DNA of 64,000 bases from Incurvaria masculella (Eukaryota; Arthropoda; Insecta; Lepidoptera; Incurvariidae). Shown here piece after piece: positions 12,301 through 24,300 of this stretch. The stretch is from the NCBI GenBank assembly GCA_946894095.1, contig OX335650.1, forward strand, positions 6,448,001 through 6,512,000, in the 5' to 3' direction. Positions within the stretch are counted from its first letter, which is position 1, and every line of letters begins with the position of its first letter. Under the pieces are notes generated by a model. It had not been told where the DNA came from, searched no databases, and was given only the letters and a program-made list of their open reading frames with translations. The translations under genes and the position numbers were made by a program.

Positions 12301-15300
12301 CCACTTGAGCTTAGCCACTCGCTGTCCAATATCGACTACTCTGGTACGTCGTCGGATTGCCTCGTTACGCACCATATCTTGTAGCTTTATTCCCATCATG
12401 GTTCGCTCCATTGCTCGCTAGGTTGGGAGGACTGGAGAAAAATTGGAGAGGCGTATGTCCAGCAGTGGACGCAAACGCGCTGACTGACTGACTGACTTAG
12501 CTTTCCTAGCGTTGGGATTACTGGACATAACGATATTATTTATCACGCCCGAAGCGACCCAGAATTGAAGCCGATTTTTTTAAAATCCATCCAAATATTA
12601 TAAATGCTCTATCTGTTGCGTTTTAAAACCTAAACCACTGAACCAATTTCGATGAGTTTCGATGTAGTTATAATCTGGTAAGTCCATGGAGAAGGACTTG
12701 TGTTACTGAAACGACATTAACCCGAGCGGAGCCAGATACCTCAGCTAGTAGGTATATAAATATTGTAAAGTAAATATTCCCAATGGACGTCAACTTAAAA
12801 GTTCCTATGCATATACCCACACCACTGATAATACAACGGGAGCACACTGATTGCAGACAGAAAAGACACGAAAAATCCAGCTCTAAGGATAACACACATT
12901 TGAGAATCGCTGAAATCAAGTCTAATACAAATTTACATTAGTAACGACGTGCGTTACTCCAGATATTTGCCCCTCTGGTTCCTTCCAACGACAAATGTTC
13001 GTGATTTTGTAAATTCCCAAAGGACACGCTACGCACGATTGTAATGGGCCGTATTTGTTTGCGGTAATACGGAACATAGGCTGCTGCTATCTACGCATCG
13101 TTACCATTGGAGCGGGGAAAAGTGGTGGATTTTAATTGAGTTTCCCTTTACTGAAGTTGTTTGTACATTTTGCCTGATTCTTTTTTGTGTGCAATAAAGG
13201 TTTATAAATTAATAAATTTGTTAATGCATTCTACGATAATGGTTCAAAATTATTATTGGATTATAAAAATGTTGTTGTTTCCAAATTTTTTCGTTATTGA
13301 AATAATTTAATCGTGTTAAGAAAGTCTCGCGCGACTTTAATAAATTTTCTTATTTACAAATATGTATTACGTTTAAATAATAAAGTTACCGTTTCCTATA
13401 AATTTGGGATTGGACAACGACATCTGACATATTTTAAAACAAATCAGATAATTTTATGTATTTAATGGATACGACATTACCGTTATCTCATTAATTTGAG
13501 TTTCAGCGACATCTACATTTGAAGCATTCTAATCAGATTTGTAATCCAAAGGTCGCAGGTCCAAGTCCCGCTTCCGACGAATGTCACGACCAATACTTTT
13601 TCAGATTATTTTCAAAATCTGATTACAATGCTTCAAATGTAGATGTCGCTGAAACTCAAATTAATTTCAAATCAGATTTTGAAAATATGCACAATGCATT
13701 TAGACCGCGACATTCACCTGAAGCAGAATTGATATTGTTTTGATATCAGCTTAACATATATTGAAGGTGCCGTATCAGTACCTTCCTATTGCATTGGCTA
13801 CATTGAACCGGATGGAAAACATTGACAAATTTAATTTGACACTTTGAGCATCTTTCATTCAAAGCGGTAGCACCAACCCGATAGAGATTATCCGTGCTAC
13901 ATGTAGTAAGTAAACTAGTAAATCTAACGTTTTGTTAACCTAACATTGATTCCGAATAACGCAAAAGTTCGCGTCCGTCCGAAATGCACTTATCCACCCC
14001 GTGTATCCACCTCAGAAAGAGAAATCAAATGTTGGATGAACGGGGCGTGGATTTGAGCCCATGATGATGAAGTCCCCACGGCCCTGAGCTACGAAACGTT
14101 CTTATGACATATATTTTTCACTGATATTTTTAACAAATTTTTTTTTAAAACGACCGGTTACCTTTACGTTTTGGGTGTATTTCCGCCTTAACATACCTGC
14201 AGACTTGCGGCTCGAACGTGTAGATGCGATCGGGCACGTCCGCTGTGTCGATTGGGGGGAACACGGACGAATCCGAGCCATTGAGCATCGCGCAGTAAGG
14301 GTCGCGCCACATGTCCATGGAGCGCTTCTCTTTGTACGCGACGATGTGGCCGAGCTCGTGAATGTCTTCGGTCCCTCTCACCACCTCGTACGGCCCCGTC
14401 TCGCTCAGGTTCAGCTGTAAGGCGAAAATCGTATCAGCTGTGGTCTTCGGTCCCTCGCACCACCTCGTACGGCCCCGACTCGCTCAGGTTCAGCTGTAAG
14501 GCGAGAATTGTATCGGCTTTGGTCTTTGGTCCCTCGCCCCACCTCGTACGGCCCCGTCTCGCTTAGGTTCGGCTGTAAGGCGAGAATTGTATCAGCTGTG
14601 GTCTTCGGTCCCTCGCACCACCTCGTGCGGCCCCGTCTCGCTCAGGTTCAGCTGTAAGGCGAGAATTGTATCAGCTGTGGTCTTCGGTCTCTCGCACCAC
14701 CTCGTACGCCCCCGTCTCGCTCAGGTTCAGCTGTAAGGCGAGAATTGTATCAGCTGTGGTCTTCGGTCCCTCGCCCTACCTCGTACGGCCCCGTCTCGCT
14801 CAGGTTCAGCTGTAAGGCGAGAATCGTATCAGCTGTGGTCTTCGGTCCCTCGCACCACCTCGTACGGCCCCGTCTCGCTCAGGTTCAGCTGTAAGGCGAG
14901 AATCGTATCAGCTGTGGTCTTCGGTCCCTCGCACCACCTCGTACGGCCCCGTCTCGCTCAGATTCAGCTGTAAGGCGAGAATCGTATCAGCTGTGGTCTT
15001 CGGTCCCTCGCACCACCTCGTACGGCCCCGTCTAGCTCAGGTTCAGCTGTAAGGCGAAAATCGTATCAGCTGTGGTCTTCGGTCCCTCGCACCACCTCGT
15101 ACGGCCCCGACTCGCTCAGGTTCAGCTGTAAGGCGATAATTGTATCGGCTTTGGTCTTTGGTCCCTCGCCCCACCTCGTACGGCCCCGTCTCGCTTAGGT
15201 TCGGCTGTAAGGCGAGAATTGTATCAGCTGTGGTCTTCGGTCCCTCGCACCACCTCGTGCGGCCCCGTCTCGCTCAGGTTCAGCTGTAAGGCGAGAATTG

Positions 15301-18300
15301 TATCAGCTGTGGTCTTCGGTCTCTCGCACCACCTCGTACGCCCCCGTCTCGCTCAGGTTCAGCTGTAAGGCGAGAATTGTATCAGCTGTGGTCTTTGGTC
15401 CCTCGCCCCACCTCGTACGGCCCCGTCTCGCTCAGGTTCAGCTGTAAGGCGAGAATTGTATCAGCTGTGGTCTTCGGTCCCTCGCCCCACCTCGTACGGC
15501 TCCATCTCGCTTAGGTTCGGCTGTAAGGCGAGAATTGTATCAGCTGTGGTCTTCGGTCTCTTGCACCACCTCGTACGCCCCCGTCTCGCTCAGGTTCAGC
15601 TGTAAGGCGAGAATTGTATCAGCTGTGGTCTTCGGTCCCTCGCCCCACCTCGTACGGCCCCGTCTCGCTCAGGTTCAGCTGTAAGGCGAGAATTGTATCA
15701 GCTGTGGTCTTCGGTCCCTCGCACCACCTCGTGCGGCCCCGTCTCGCTCAGGTTCAGCTGTAAGGCGAGAATTGTATCAGCTGTGGTCTTCGGTCCCTCG
15801 CCCCACCTCGTACGGCCCCGTCTCGCTTAGGTTCGCAGTAAGGCGAGAATTGTATCAGCTGTGGTCTTCGGTTCCTCGCACCACAAGGGCCCGGTCTTGC
15901 TCAGATTCAGCTGTACTTGTAATTTAATTGTATCATATGTAAAACTATCTATAAATTGATTATTTGCTTTAAATGCAAGGATTCTACTTCACGCGCTAAC
16001 GTTTGCCACAACTGGAAATTAATAAGCTATTAAGAAACATTTAACATTAAATGCAATATACTGAAAACTAAATATATCCACAATAGTAAATATACTTTTT
16101 CGTACTAAGCAGGTACGTCTCGCTCAGGTATTCCAAAGGAATGTTTTATGTATGTAAATTGTGAAATTGGTGAACGCAATACCCGCGAATGGTAAGTTTT
16201 TGCTGGTTGAGGTCTAGCCTTGTAGTATATTCGTAAAGCAGTTATTTTTACTAGGCTCTTTCTTTAATTAACGTGTCGTTGCTTCACGGTTGCTTATGCA
16301 TACATGCATATCACATTCCTATATCCACAATATTTTATCACTTTCAATATTTTCACAATTCCAACGTCTGCGTAACGATTACAGCCCAGCCTTCTTAGTG
16401 GGCCGCTGCCGCTTTTATTTTTTAATCGATACGATTTTTTATCGGTACGCAAAAATACTAACAAATATGAATGAAATTTGTCACAAACCTATAGAGAGAT
16501 TACCACATATCTTTTTTTTATCCCGGAATAATGTTGCGTTCCGGTTGGATTACCCAAAGCCCATAACGACGCCTTGGTTCTCTGTTATGTGAAATGTATG
16601 TATTTGTCATGTGTTTAAATAAATAAATAAAATAAACGACATTGCTCCGAGTGTTGCCGGGTACCTCAGCTAGTACCCGATAATAAATTGATAATATGGG
16701 TTTCCATTGAAATGTTGCATCACATTTAACCATAAAGTTTGTTGAGGATGACAGAGAGAATAGTTCGTTAAAAAAAGACACCCCGATACAATAATACACC
16801 GGTAAGCATTAATATCGTAAAGTTTAAATTCTGTCTACTAATATGAATTCATCTTTACCTGAATAAACTTTACAGGCGTATACCAATCTGGTACAGACTG
16901 TATTTGACATTTTATTCCATTCGTCACGTGAATAATATAAACAATTTTAAAATTTCCATTTTACTATATTTTCGATACAATTCGAATTGCTTACATATTC
17001 ATCATTTAATTTTCACAATTAATTCTGACTAATTAAAAGAACCGACATTGATATGAAAGAGGTTGGTTAAGCCTTTTAAAATGTCTCAAAAAGCATGTTT
17101 TATTCTCGGATCCATAATTAACATAGTTCATGCAAGTAAATAAGAATAATGCTAGAGTGAATCAGAAAAAAAAGATTAAATATTTTTATCGTTTACCATA
17201 TACACAAAAAGAAAAAAAAAAAGAAATATGCTTTGCATATTGATGTAATATCATTGGCTCAGTATCGATAAGCGGAGGATAAAAGAACCCTTTTGTAAAC
17301 ATCGCATATTGCTGTCGTCAAAGTAAATTCGTCCAGCAATGTATCCAATTTTATTGGAAGCATACAATGTTATATTGCTAGCTCCAACTAGTTGAACAAC
17401 CTAATATGAGATGCAAAGGGAGATCCATATAAAATCAATATTAATTTGTTTGTTCGTTAATATTAAAGAAATGCAAAATTATCTATTACTTTCCATGATA
17501 TACTTGGCTCCTATAGTGCAAGTTTGCAATATTAATATAAACTTGTCCTTATAATATCCTTATAAACTTAAGAAATCATTGTAATAAAAACTATTTCTTC
17601 CCGTTTCAGTAGAATTAAGCTCTACTTAAATGCTCTCTGACAGAGAATAATTTAGCGAATCTTTGTTTTTAGGGTTCCATACAAAAATGGTGCAAACGGA
17701 ACCCTATTACTAAGCCTCTGCTGGCCGTCCGTCCGTCCGTGCATCCGTCCGTCCGACCGTCCGTCTGTCACGGGGCTGTATCTCATGAACCGTAATAGCT
17801 GATTTTTGTAAATAGAGCACAACAATTCTACCGCTGAGTTTTTTATTTATTTATCGAATCGAAATAATTCTTCCCTTACCTCGCATGTTCGAATCCTGCT
17901 TCCGACAAATGCCCAGACTGGGAAATTTCTGGTAATTTTAAAAATCTGACTATGATCCTTCAATGTAGATGTCTTTGGATAACCTAAAATCAACTTCAGA
18001 AATATTTTTTAATCGGTTATATTTAGCTCTACTCCGAAGACATTTTTGTGTGTTTGTTTTTTATTTAGAACTTCTATGAAAAACCTTTTAAAAAGTGACC
18101 GGTGTTGAGTCGATTGCTTGGACAGGTGCATTTATCTATTTTATCCCAACCTCACCCTAACTCTGACTTTTTAGCGATCAATTTCGCTACTTGTAGCTAA
18201 ATTCACATCGGACAAGTTTGTGCAAATACACGTCTCGCTGCCGTAAATACTAATAAAAGCCAAACTGTTTTCAGAGAACGTGCGTTGCCGGGCAAGTCTC

Positions 18301-21300
18301 GCATTGGAGAATGTATTTTTGCTCCCAATCAAGAGAGTCGTTGCCATAGATAAAAAGGAAGGAGATATGGCATCGGGCGCGCCTTCTATGGGACCTGCTG
18401 TCTCCAATTTTCAAAAACTACTAATCCAACTTAAACGTACATGCCACATGCAAACATAGTCTCAGACGTATTGAAGGGTTTTGGAGCACATTCGCGCACG
18501 GTGTTTCGACTGCGTGGCATGCGACCCACTTCCGGATTCCTATACAATTATATAGTAATTTTGACCATACAGCGGCGACGCGACATCGACCGCATGCCAC
18601 TTCTTCTTTACTCTTCAGTTCTTGTTAACCTATCAATTCTACGGGTGAAAACTGTTTACATGCTCTTAATATTTGACTAGGTTCTAAGCCATACATTCAA
18701 ATGTATGCAAGTTTTCATTTGTTAAATGTATCTTTTAGATTGCAAAATATTTGCCAATATACATTGGAAAAAAGTTGTAATTTTTTAAGTTCACTTTCCA
18801 ATGATTTTCAAAAATATATTGTTGTGAATGAAAAGATATTTGCATAAAAATAAAAACCTTCTCAAGTGATAAAAAAAACCGGCCAAGTGCGAGTCGGACT
18901 CGCACACGAAGGGTTCCGTAACATCGTACAAGATTTAACACAATTTAATCACGTTTTCAATCACCTTTTTATTATTGCTATTTATGAATTTTACCTATTT
19001 GTTGTTATTGCGGAAAAATAAATATACACTCTGTGAAAATTTCAGCTACCTATTACGGTTCATGATATACAGCCCTGTGACAGAAATGCCGAGTTAGACG
19101 TCCTGCTCATACGCGCCAAAATAAATATAGAAGTTATGCCCTCCATAAGTCCTAAAACACATTATGTCCTAACCAGCAACATTCGCTCCTATAACTATAT
19201 CTTGTTCGAGCCTTTAATTTAAATAATTTCAATAAATATTTGTGAATGTCATTAACTTGATATCAACCTAGCAAAACCGTACATAAATATATGATGTTTC
19301 AAAGAGTATTATGTATGAAGGTTGTTACCTACATGTTTATAAACAAGCATATTTATATTCCTCTACATAATTTTTTTTTAATCAGAATGTTTTAATTGTG
19401 TGTCGTAAATTACATGTAGGTACATAGCGTAAGTACGTAGTTGTCATAGGTATGTGAGCTGTAATACAAAATGGAAATAGTGTTCTACATTAGGTATAAT
19501 TTCACATATATATCACAAGAAATATTTATTCCGAGGATGTTTTTTGTCAGAAGATATTGCAAAATAGTTGTTTTACTTTTAGACCAAGCTCCCATTGCAT
19601 AAAATCTTACCTCACTCGATTTCTCCACAGACGTGTATTGCAGTGAAAGAAAACACTTGGAAACATCGGTTCATAACAGGTTGCCATTCCGTAACCTGGT
19701 AAAACCATGTTTTTTTTCGGGTTTAAAACCTCTATTTTGACCCAAAATTATCTCATAAGATTTCACATAGAAAAGTATATGCAGTGAAAGATATGCCTTA
19801 GGAGATGAGAACCCGCACAGGTTGCCTCCCCCCACCCTGGAAGGTTCCATGGTCAGCCAAGTTGAATGAGGCCAAAAAATGGGGTCATTTACCTCATTTG
19901 ATTTCTCGATGAAATTTGTGTAGAACGATAGCTCGAAATGTGCCATTGATAAAAATATAAGGTTGCCTGTCATCAGCCTGGTAAAACCCTGTTGTCAGCC
20001 GCCTCAAAGGAAACGAAGAAAAATCTTCGGTTTGAGAAAATTTCATGTAGTCGCTAAATTCAGGGGGGCAATCAGTCCCAATCATGGTATCAAGATAAAA
20101 TCCATACCCTGACATTCCTGCGCCTCGTTTATTTTGGCAAAAAGGGTACAGGGGTCGACTATGGACTTATTAGTTTTTTGTATTCAATAATAAAAAAAAT
20201 CATGTTATCGTTTAGAATAGACGTAAAATTAGTACCACCAACCATGACATAAGTCGAAACCTATACGCACTGACATTTGCACACATTATATGTTTTGAAA
20301 AAATGAGGGTAAAATAGTCAAATGTTTGTCTTTCCATTCGCACAGATGTATGATGCCGTTTAGATTCGTGCCCTATGTAATGACATTTTTGAGCTTCATG
20401 TTTATTGAAACAGTAGAGTAAATTAGTAAACTGTGTCAATTGGTTGTTATCCTGCCTGTTTGCATGTATAGGTATATAGAAAAACGTACGCTGCCGCGGA
20501 GATGCATCAAGGTATGACGAGTGCCAGTCGTGATTTTAAGTCAAATGAATCGCACTGATGTAGTGACAGCCATATATATATATATTTTACTTTACTTTAA
20601 TTTACTTGACTAGTCTGGTTGTTTCATTTTAAATAAATATTCATAATGCCGCTCAGTTTCTAAGTATTAGGAGTGCTATTCGTGGTATAACGTAAAAACC
20701 TACACTCTGGAATATAATATTCTCAAACAGTTAGTAAGTGACCTTAGTCCGTGGTCCTTAGAAAAGTTAATGTAAATGTGGATTAGAGAAGCAACGTTTG
20801 CTGGGGGTTTTCACTTCAGGTGGCCAGCCAGTTGAGCCATTTGATCCAGCCAATCAGAACCAGTGCAATTGTACTACTGTTGTTCGGTTTATGTTTTTGT
20901 TGTTATTTTTTTTATTTAATAAACAAATTTTATTTCATTCTTTCTTTATCACGCCATTAAAAGATAAATCTATTCGTCATCAGTTGAATCTAGACTACTA
21001 TCTGATTCAGTTTTTCTTACTATTATATCTTCAATACTAAAATTAATGGTATCACCGTATCGTATCGTATACAATCATTCAATTCCTATGGACCATTCAG
21101 CAAACGACTCACGTTCTATTTAACTATATTAAATGCCTTCGTTTTTTCTTTGTCTTGTAAGGTAGATGTGTAGTCGCAACCAGTGTAAACCTGCTGAGCT
21201 GTATAATACATTTCCTAGCTAGCGAGCTTACTCTATGCAGTTATAAGCCAAATGGCGATGGTCACTGTAAATTCATATTTCCGAACAATTTGAGAGTAGG

Positions 21301-24300
21301 TGTAAATTCCCAAAAATAAATATCAAAATTTCTTTAATTAAATTTCTCTACATCCAAACTCATCCACAAACCACTGGCTAAGCTAAACATACTAGACTAG
21401 ATGCTCGATTTCCAAGCCAAACTCGAGGATGCTTAGCGCCACGCGATGAGGATGCCGACATCGACAAGGCATATACGAGCTTCGTATCCTCACTAACGGA
21501 CACTGCAGAGAAGCACTTCAGCAAAAGTCGACAGGCAGACCGCAGTAAGTTATCAGCAGAGACGTTGAGGCTCCTGGAAACAAGACGAAATATGAAGACG
21601 GAAGCATCGTCAGGGCTACTTTGTTGCCCCGGAGTTACGTCTGACAGCCCGGCTCGTCAAACGGTAACTGGCGGGCGTCGGCTGCGAAGATTGTAGGTGT
21701 GGGTAGGTTCGGGCTGCCTCGTGGATGCGAGTAGGTTGTCAATTTGCTGCACCATAGACATAGGCTCCGTACACACATAGCTAACGATGTCAGCTGGTGC
21801 CACTGTGACGTGTGCGCCCTTCGGTCTATGCTGAGCAAGAAGAGGAGTCCAAGACGGCGAGAGTCTGATACTGTCGTCTCTGTTGAAGTTTGCATGTCTG
21901 GAGATTTCAATGGATTCTCGAACCAAGCATTCTATGGTGCAGCAAATTGACAACCTATCGCATCCACGAGGCAGCCCGAACCTAACCACACCTACAATCT
22001 TCGCAGCCGACGCCCGCCAGTTACCGTTTGACGAGCCGGGCTGTCAGACGGAACTCCGGGGAAACGAAGTGGCCCTGACGATGCTTCCGTCGTGGGATGC
22101 AAACATGTCGGCCAAGCACGGCATTGCACACCGGAAAACCGTAAGTTTTTAAAACATTATGTACAGCGACGGTGTAAATCTAAGAACATATGTTCAATGC
22201 AGTTCTCGAAAATGGTGTCGTTCCGGCTGCATGGCAAAATAGTGTCGTCGTGCTGTAGGACGAATAGGGCGAAGTTGAAAAACGATCAACCTATCTCACT
22301 TCTAAGCCACCTGTACAAGGTCTTTTCAAGAGTCATCACGAGTCGGCTGACAGAAAGGCTGGATCGGTACCGGCCCCGTGAGCCAGCTGGTTTTAGAATA
22401 GGATACGGCACAATGGATCATATATTTACTGTGTGACAAAAGTGCAGAAGTGCGAAGAGTACAACAAGCCGCTCTTCCTAGCCTTCGTGGACTACGAGAA
22501 GGCGTTCGACTCAGTTGAAAACTCCCTCCTGAGGTGCAGAATCGCTACATCGAGGTATCGTAAATCTGTATCGGTCCGCGAAGATTACTGTGAGGCTCTA
22601 TGAAAATATCCAATCCATCCACCTTGGTAAAGGCGTAAGGGGTATGTGATCTCACCCAAGCTCTTCGCCAACGCATTGGAAGATGTGTTCAAGATGCTTG
22701 AATGGGACAAGATGGGTATCAACGTTAATGGAGATTTTCTCAGCCATCTTCGCTTCGCCGATGACTTTGTTCTTCTGTCGAATTCCCGAGTTCAGCTTCA
22801 GACCATGCTGGAAGACCTTTATAAAGCATTGATATAAAATCGTTATCGACATAGAACAACGGTGACCGTCAGAGTCCACGTTTCATACCCGTACGTCTTA
22901 ACCGGGTGGACACACTGGTCATATATTCGGGTCTTTAAATGTTGTGGAAGGTCAGATCTCAGAGGGAATTTTAAGCTTCGAAGGCAAGTCCAACACAGTT
23001 GAATCCGTCTCTCAAACTCCTTAGTCAGTTCTTATCAACCAAGCCGCAGAATTTGACCGAGATATACGTACTCTCCAACCTGTTCGATCACTTCTCTGTC
23101 GATAACGATTTGTCCTTCCGTCATGCCCTCGGTCGCCATGACCTTTGTTTTGTCCCGGTTCATCTTCAGACCTACCTTTACCAATGCTTTATAAAGGTCT
23201 TACAGCCCGGTCTGAAACTGAACTCGGGAATTCGACAGAAGAACAAAGTCATCGGCAAAGCGAAGATGAGTGAGAAAATCTCCATTAACGTTGGTACCCA
23301 TGTTGTCCCATTCAAGCGTCTTGAACACATCTTCCAATGCGTTGGCGAAGAGCTTGGGTGAGATCACATACCCCTTACGCCTTTACCAAGGAGGATGGAT
23401 TGGATATTTTCATGGAGACTCACTATTCCGGGAGGTCACGACATTTTTGGTCACGATAAGGTAAATGGCTGAATCTGGGTTCACATGTTACAGACCAACC
23501 CTCTGATGCTAAATATGTCGGTCTGCCCGTCCCAAGTGGTTGCGTTTTTTAGATTGGCTATATAAAATAGATGCTGGTTTGTACCTGCTGATGAATGTAC
23601 TGATTATCTGGAAACATTGATACCTATTAATTATACAACAATAACCAGACGGTTACTCAATTAAATACTTAAATATACCTAAAGTTATATCTGTAACCTA
23701 AATCGCCTATAACTACTAAATGCAACCAAAGATTTGTTCAGTTTTTGTATTGCTAAGCAAGTATGTATTGATACTTTCATGCTTCGTCATTTGCATCCAT
23801 TTACCTTATCATATGTATTTTTTGTCACCATAACTACTTTTTCAGGCGCCTTATCTACGTAACGCAACCACTTGGAACAAGCAGACTGACACATTTAGCT
23901 TCAGAGGGTTGTACTTTATCCCGTGAACCCAGTTTCAGCCATTTACGTTATCGTTACCACTTTTGTCGCGACCTCCTAGTCTACACAGTCATGGTCGCGG
24001 ACCGATACACATTTACGATACCTCGATGTAGCGATTCTGCACCTCAGGAGGGAGTTTTCAACTGAGTCGAAAGCCTTCTCGTAGTCCACGAAGTCTAGGA
24101 AGAGCGGCTTGTTGTAATCCTCGCACTTCAGCACCTTTTGTCTCACAGTAAATATATGATCCATTGTGCCGTGTCCTTTTCTAAACCTAGCTGGCTCATG
24201 AGGCTGGTACCAATCCAGCCTTTCTGTCAGCCGACCAAGAGGCTGACTTTCCGAGAGGCAGCGTTTATCTCATAGACACTAAGCTCCGGCGGCGCACGCC

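Larger units (their letters stand above)
11330..14196. other. SNMP2-like intron 6
   Basis: 2.87 kb with an inverted RTE LINE fragment, a Helitron-like end, a 174-bp hairpin with a tRNA-like loop, and an antisense degenerate SINE. Confidence 0.8.

Noticed and set aside
14363..15916. CRISPR-like regular repeat array
   Set aside because: Units are contiguous 79-bp tandem copies with no spacers, and they match the exon 6 boundary; the genome is eukaryotic.
22092..22436. Functional reverse transcriptase
   Set aside because: The RT domain is broken by stops, frameshifts and insertions in both palindrome arms.
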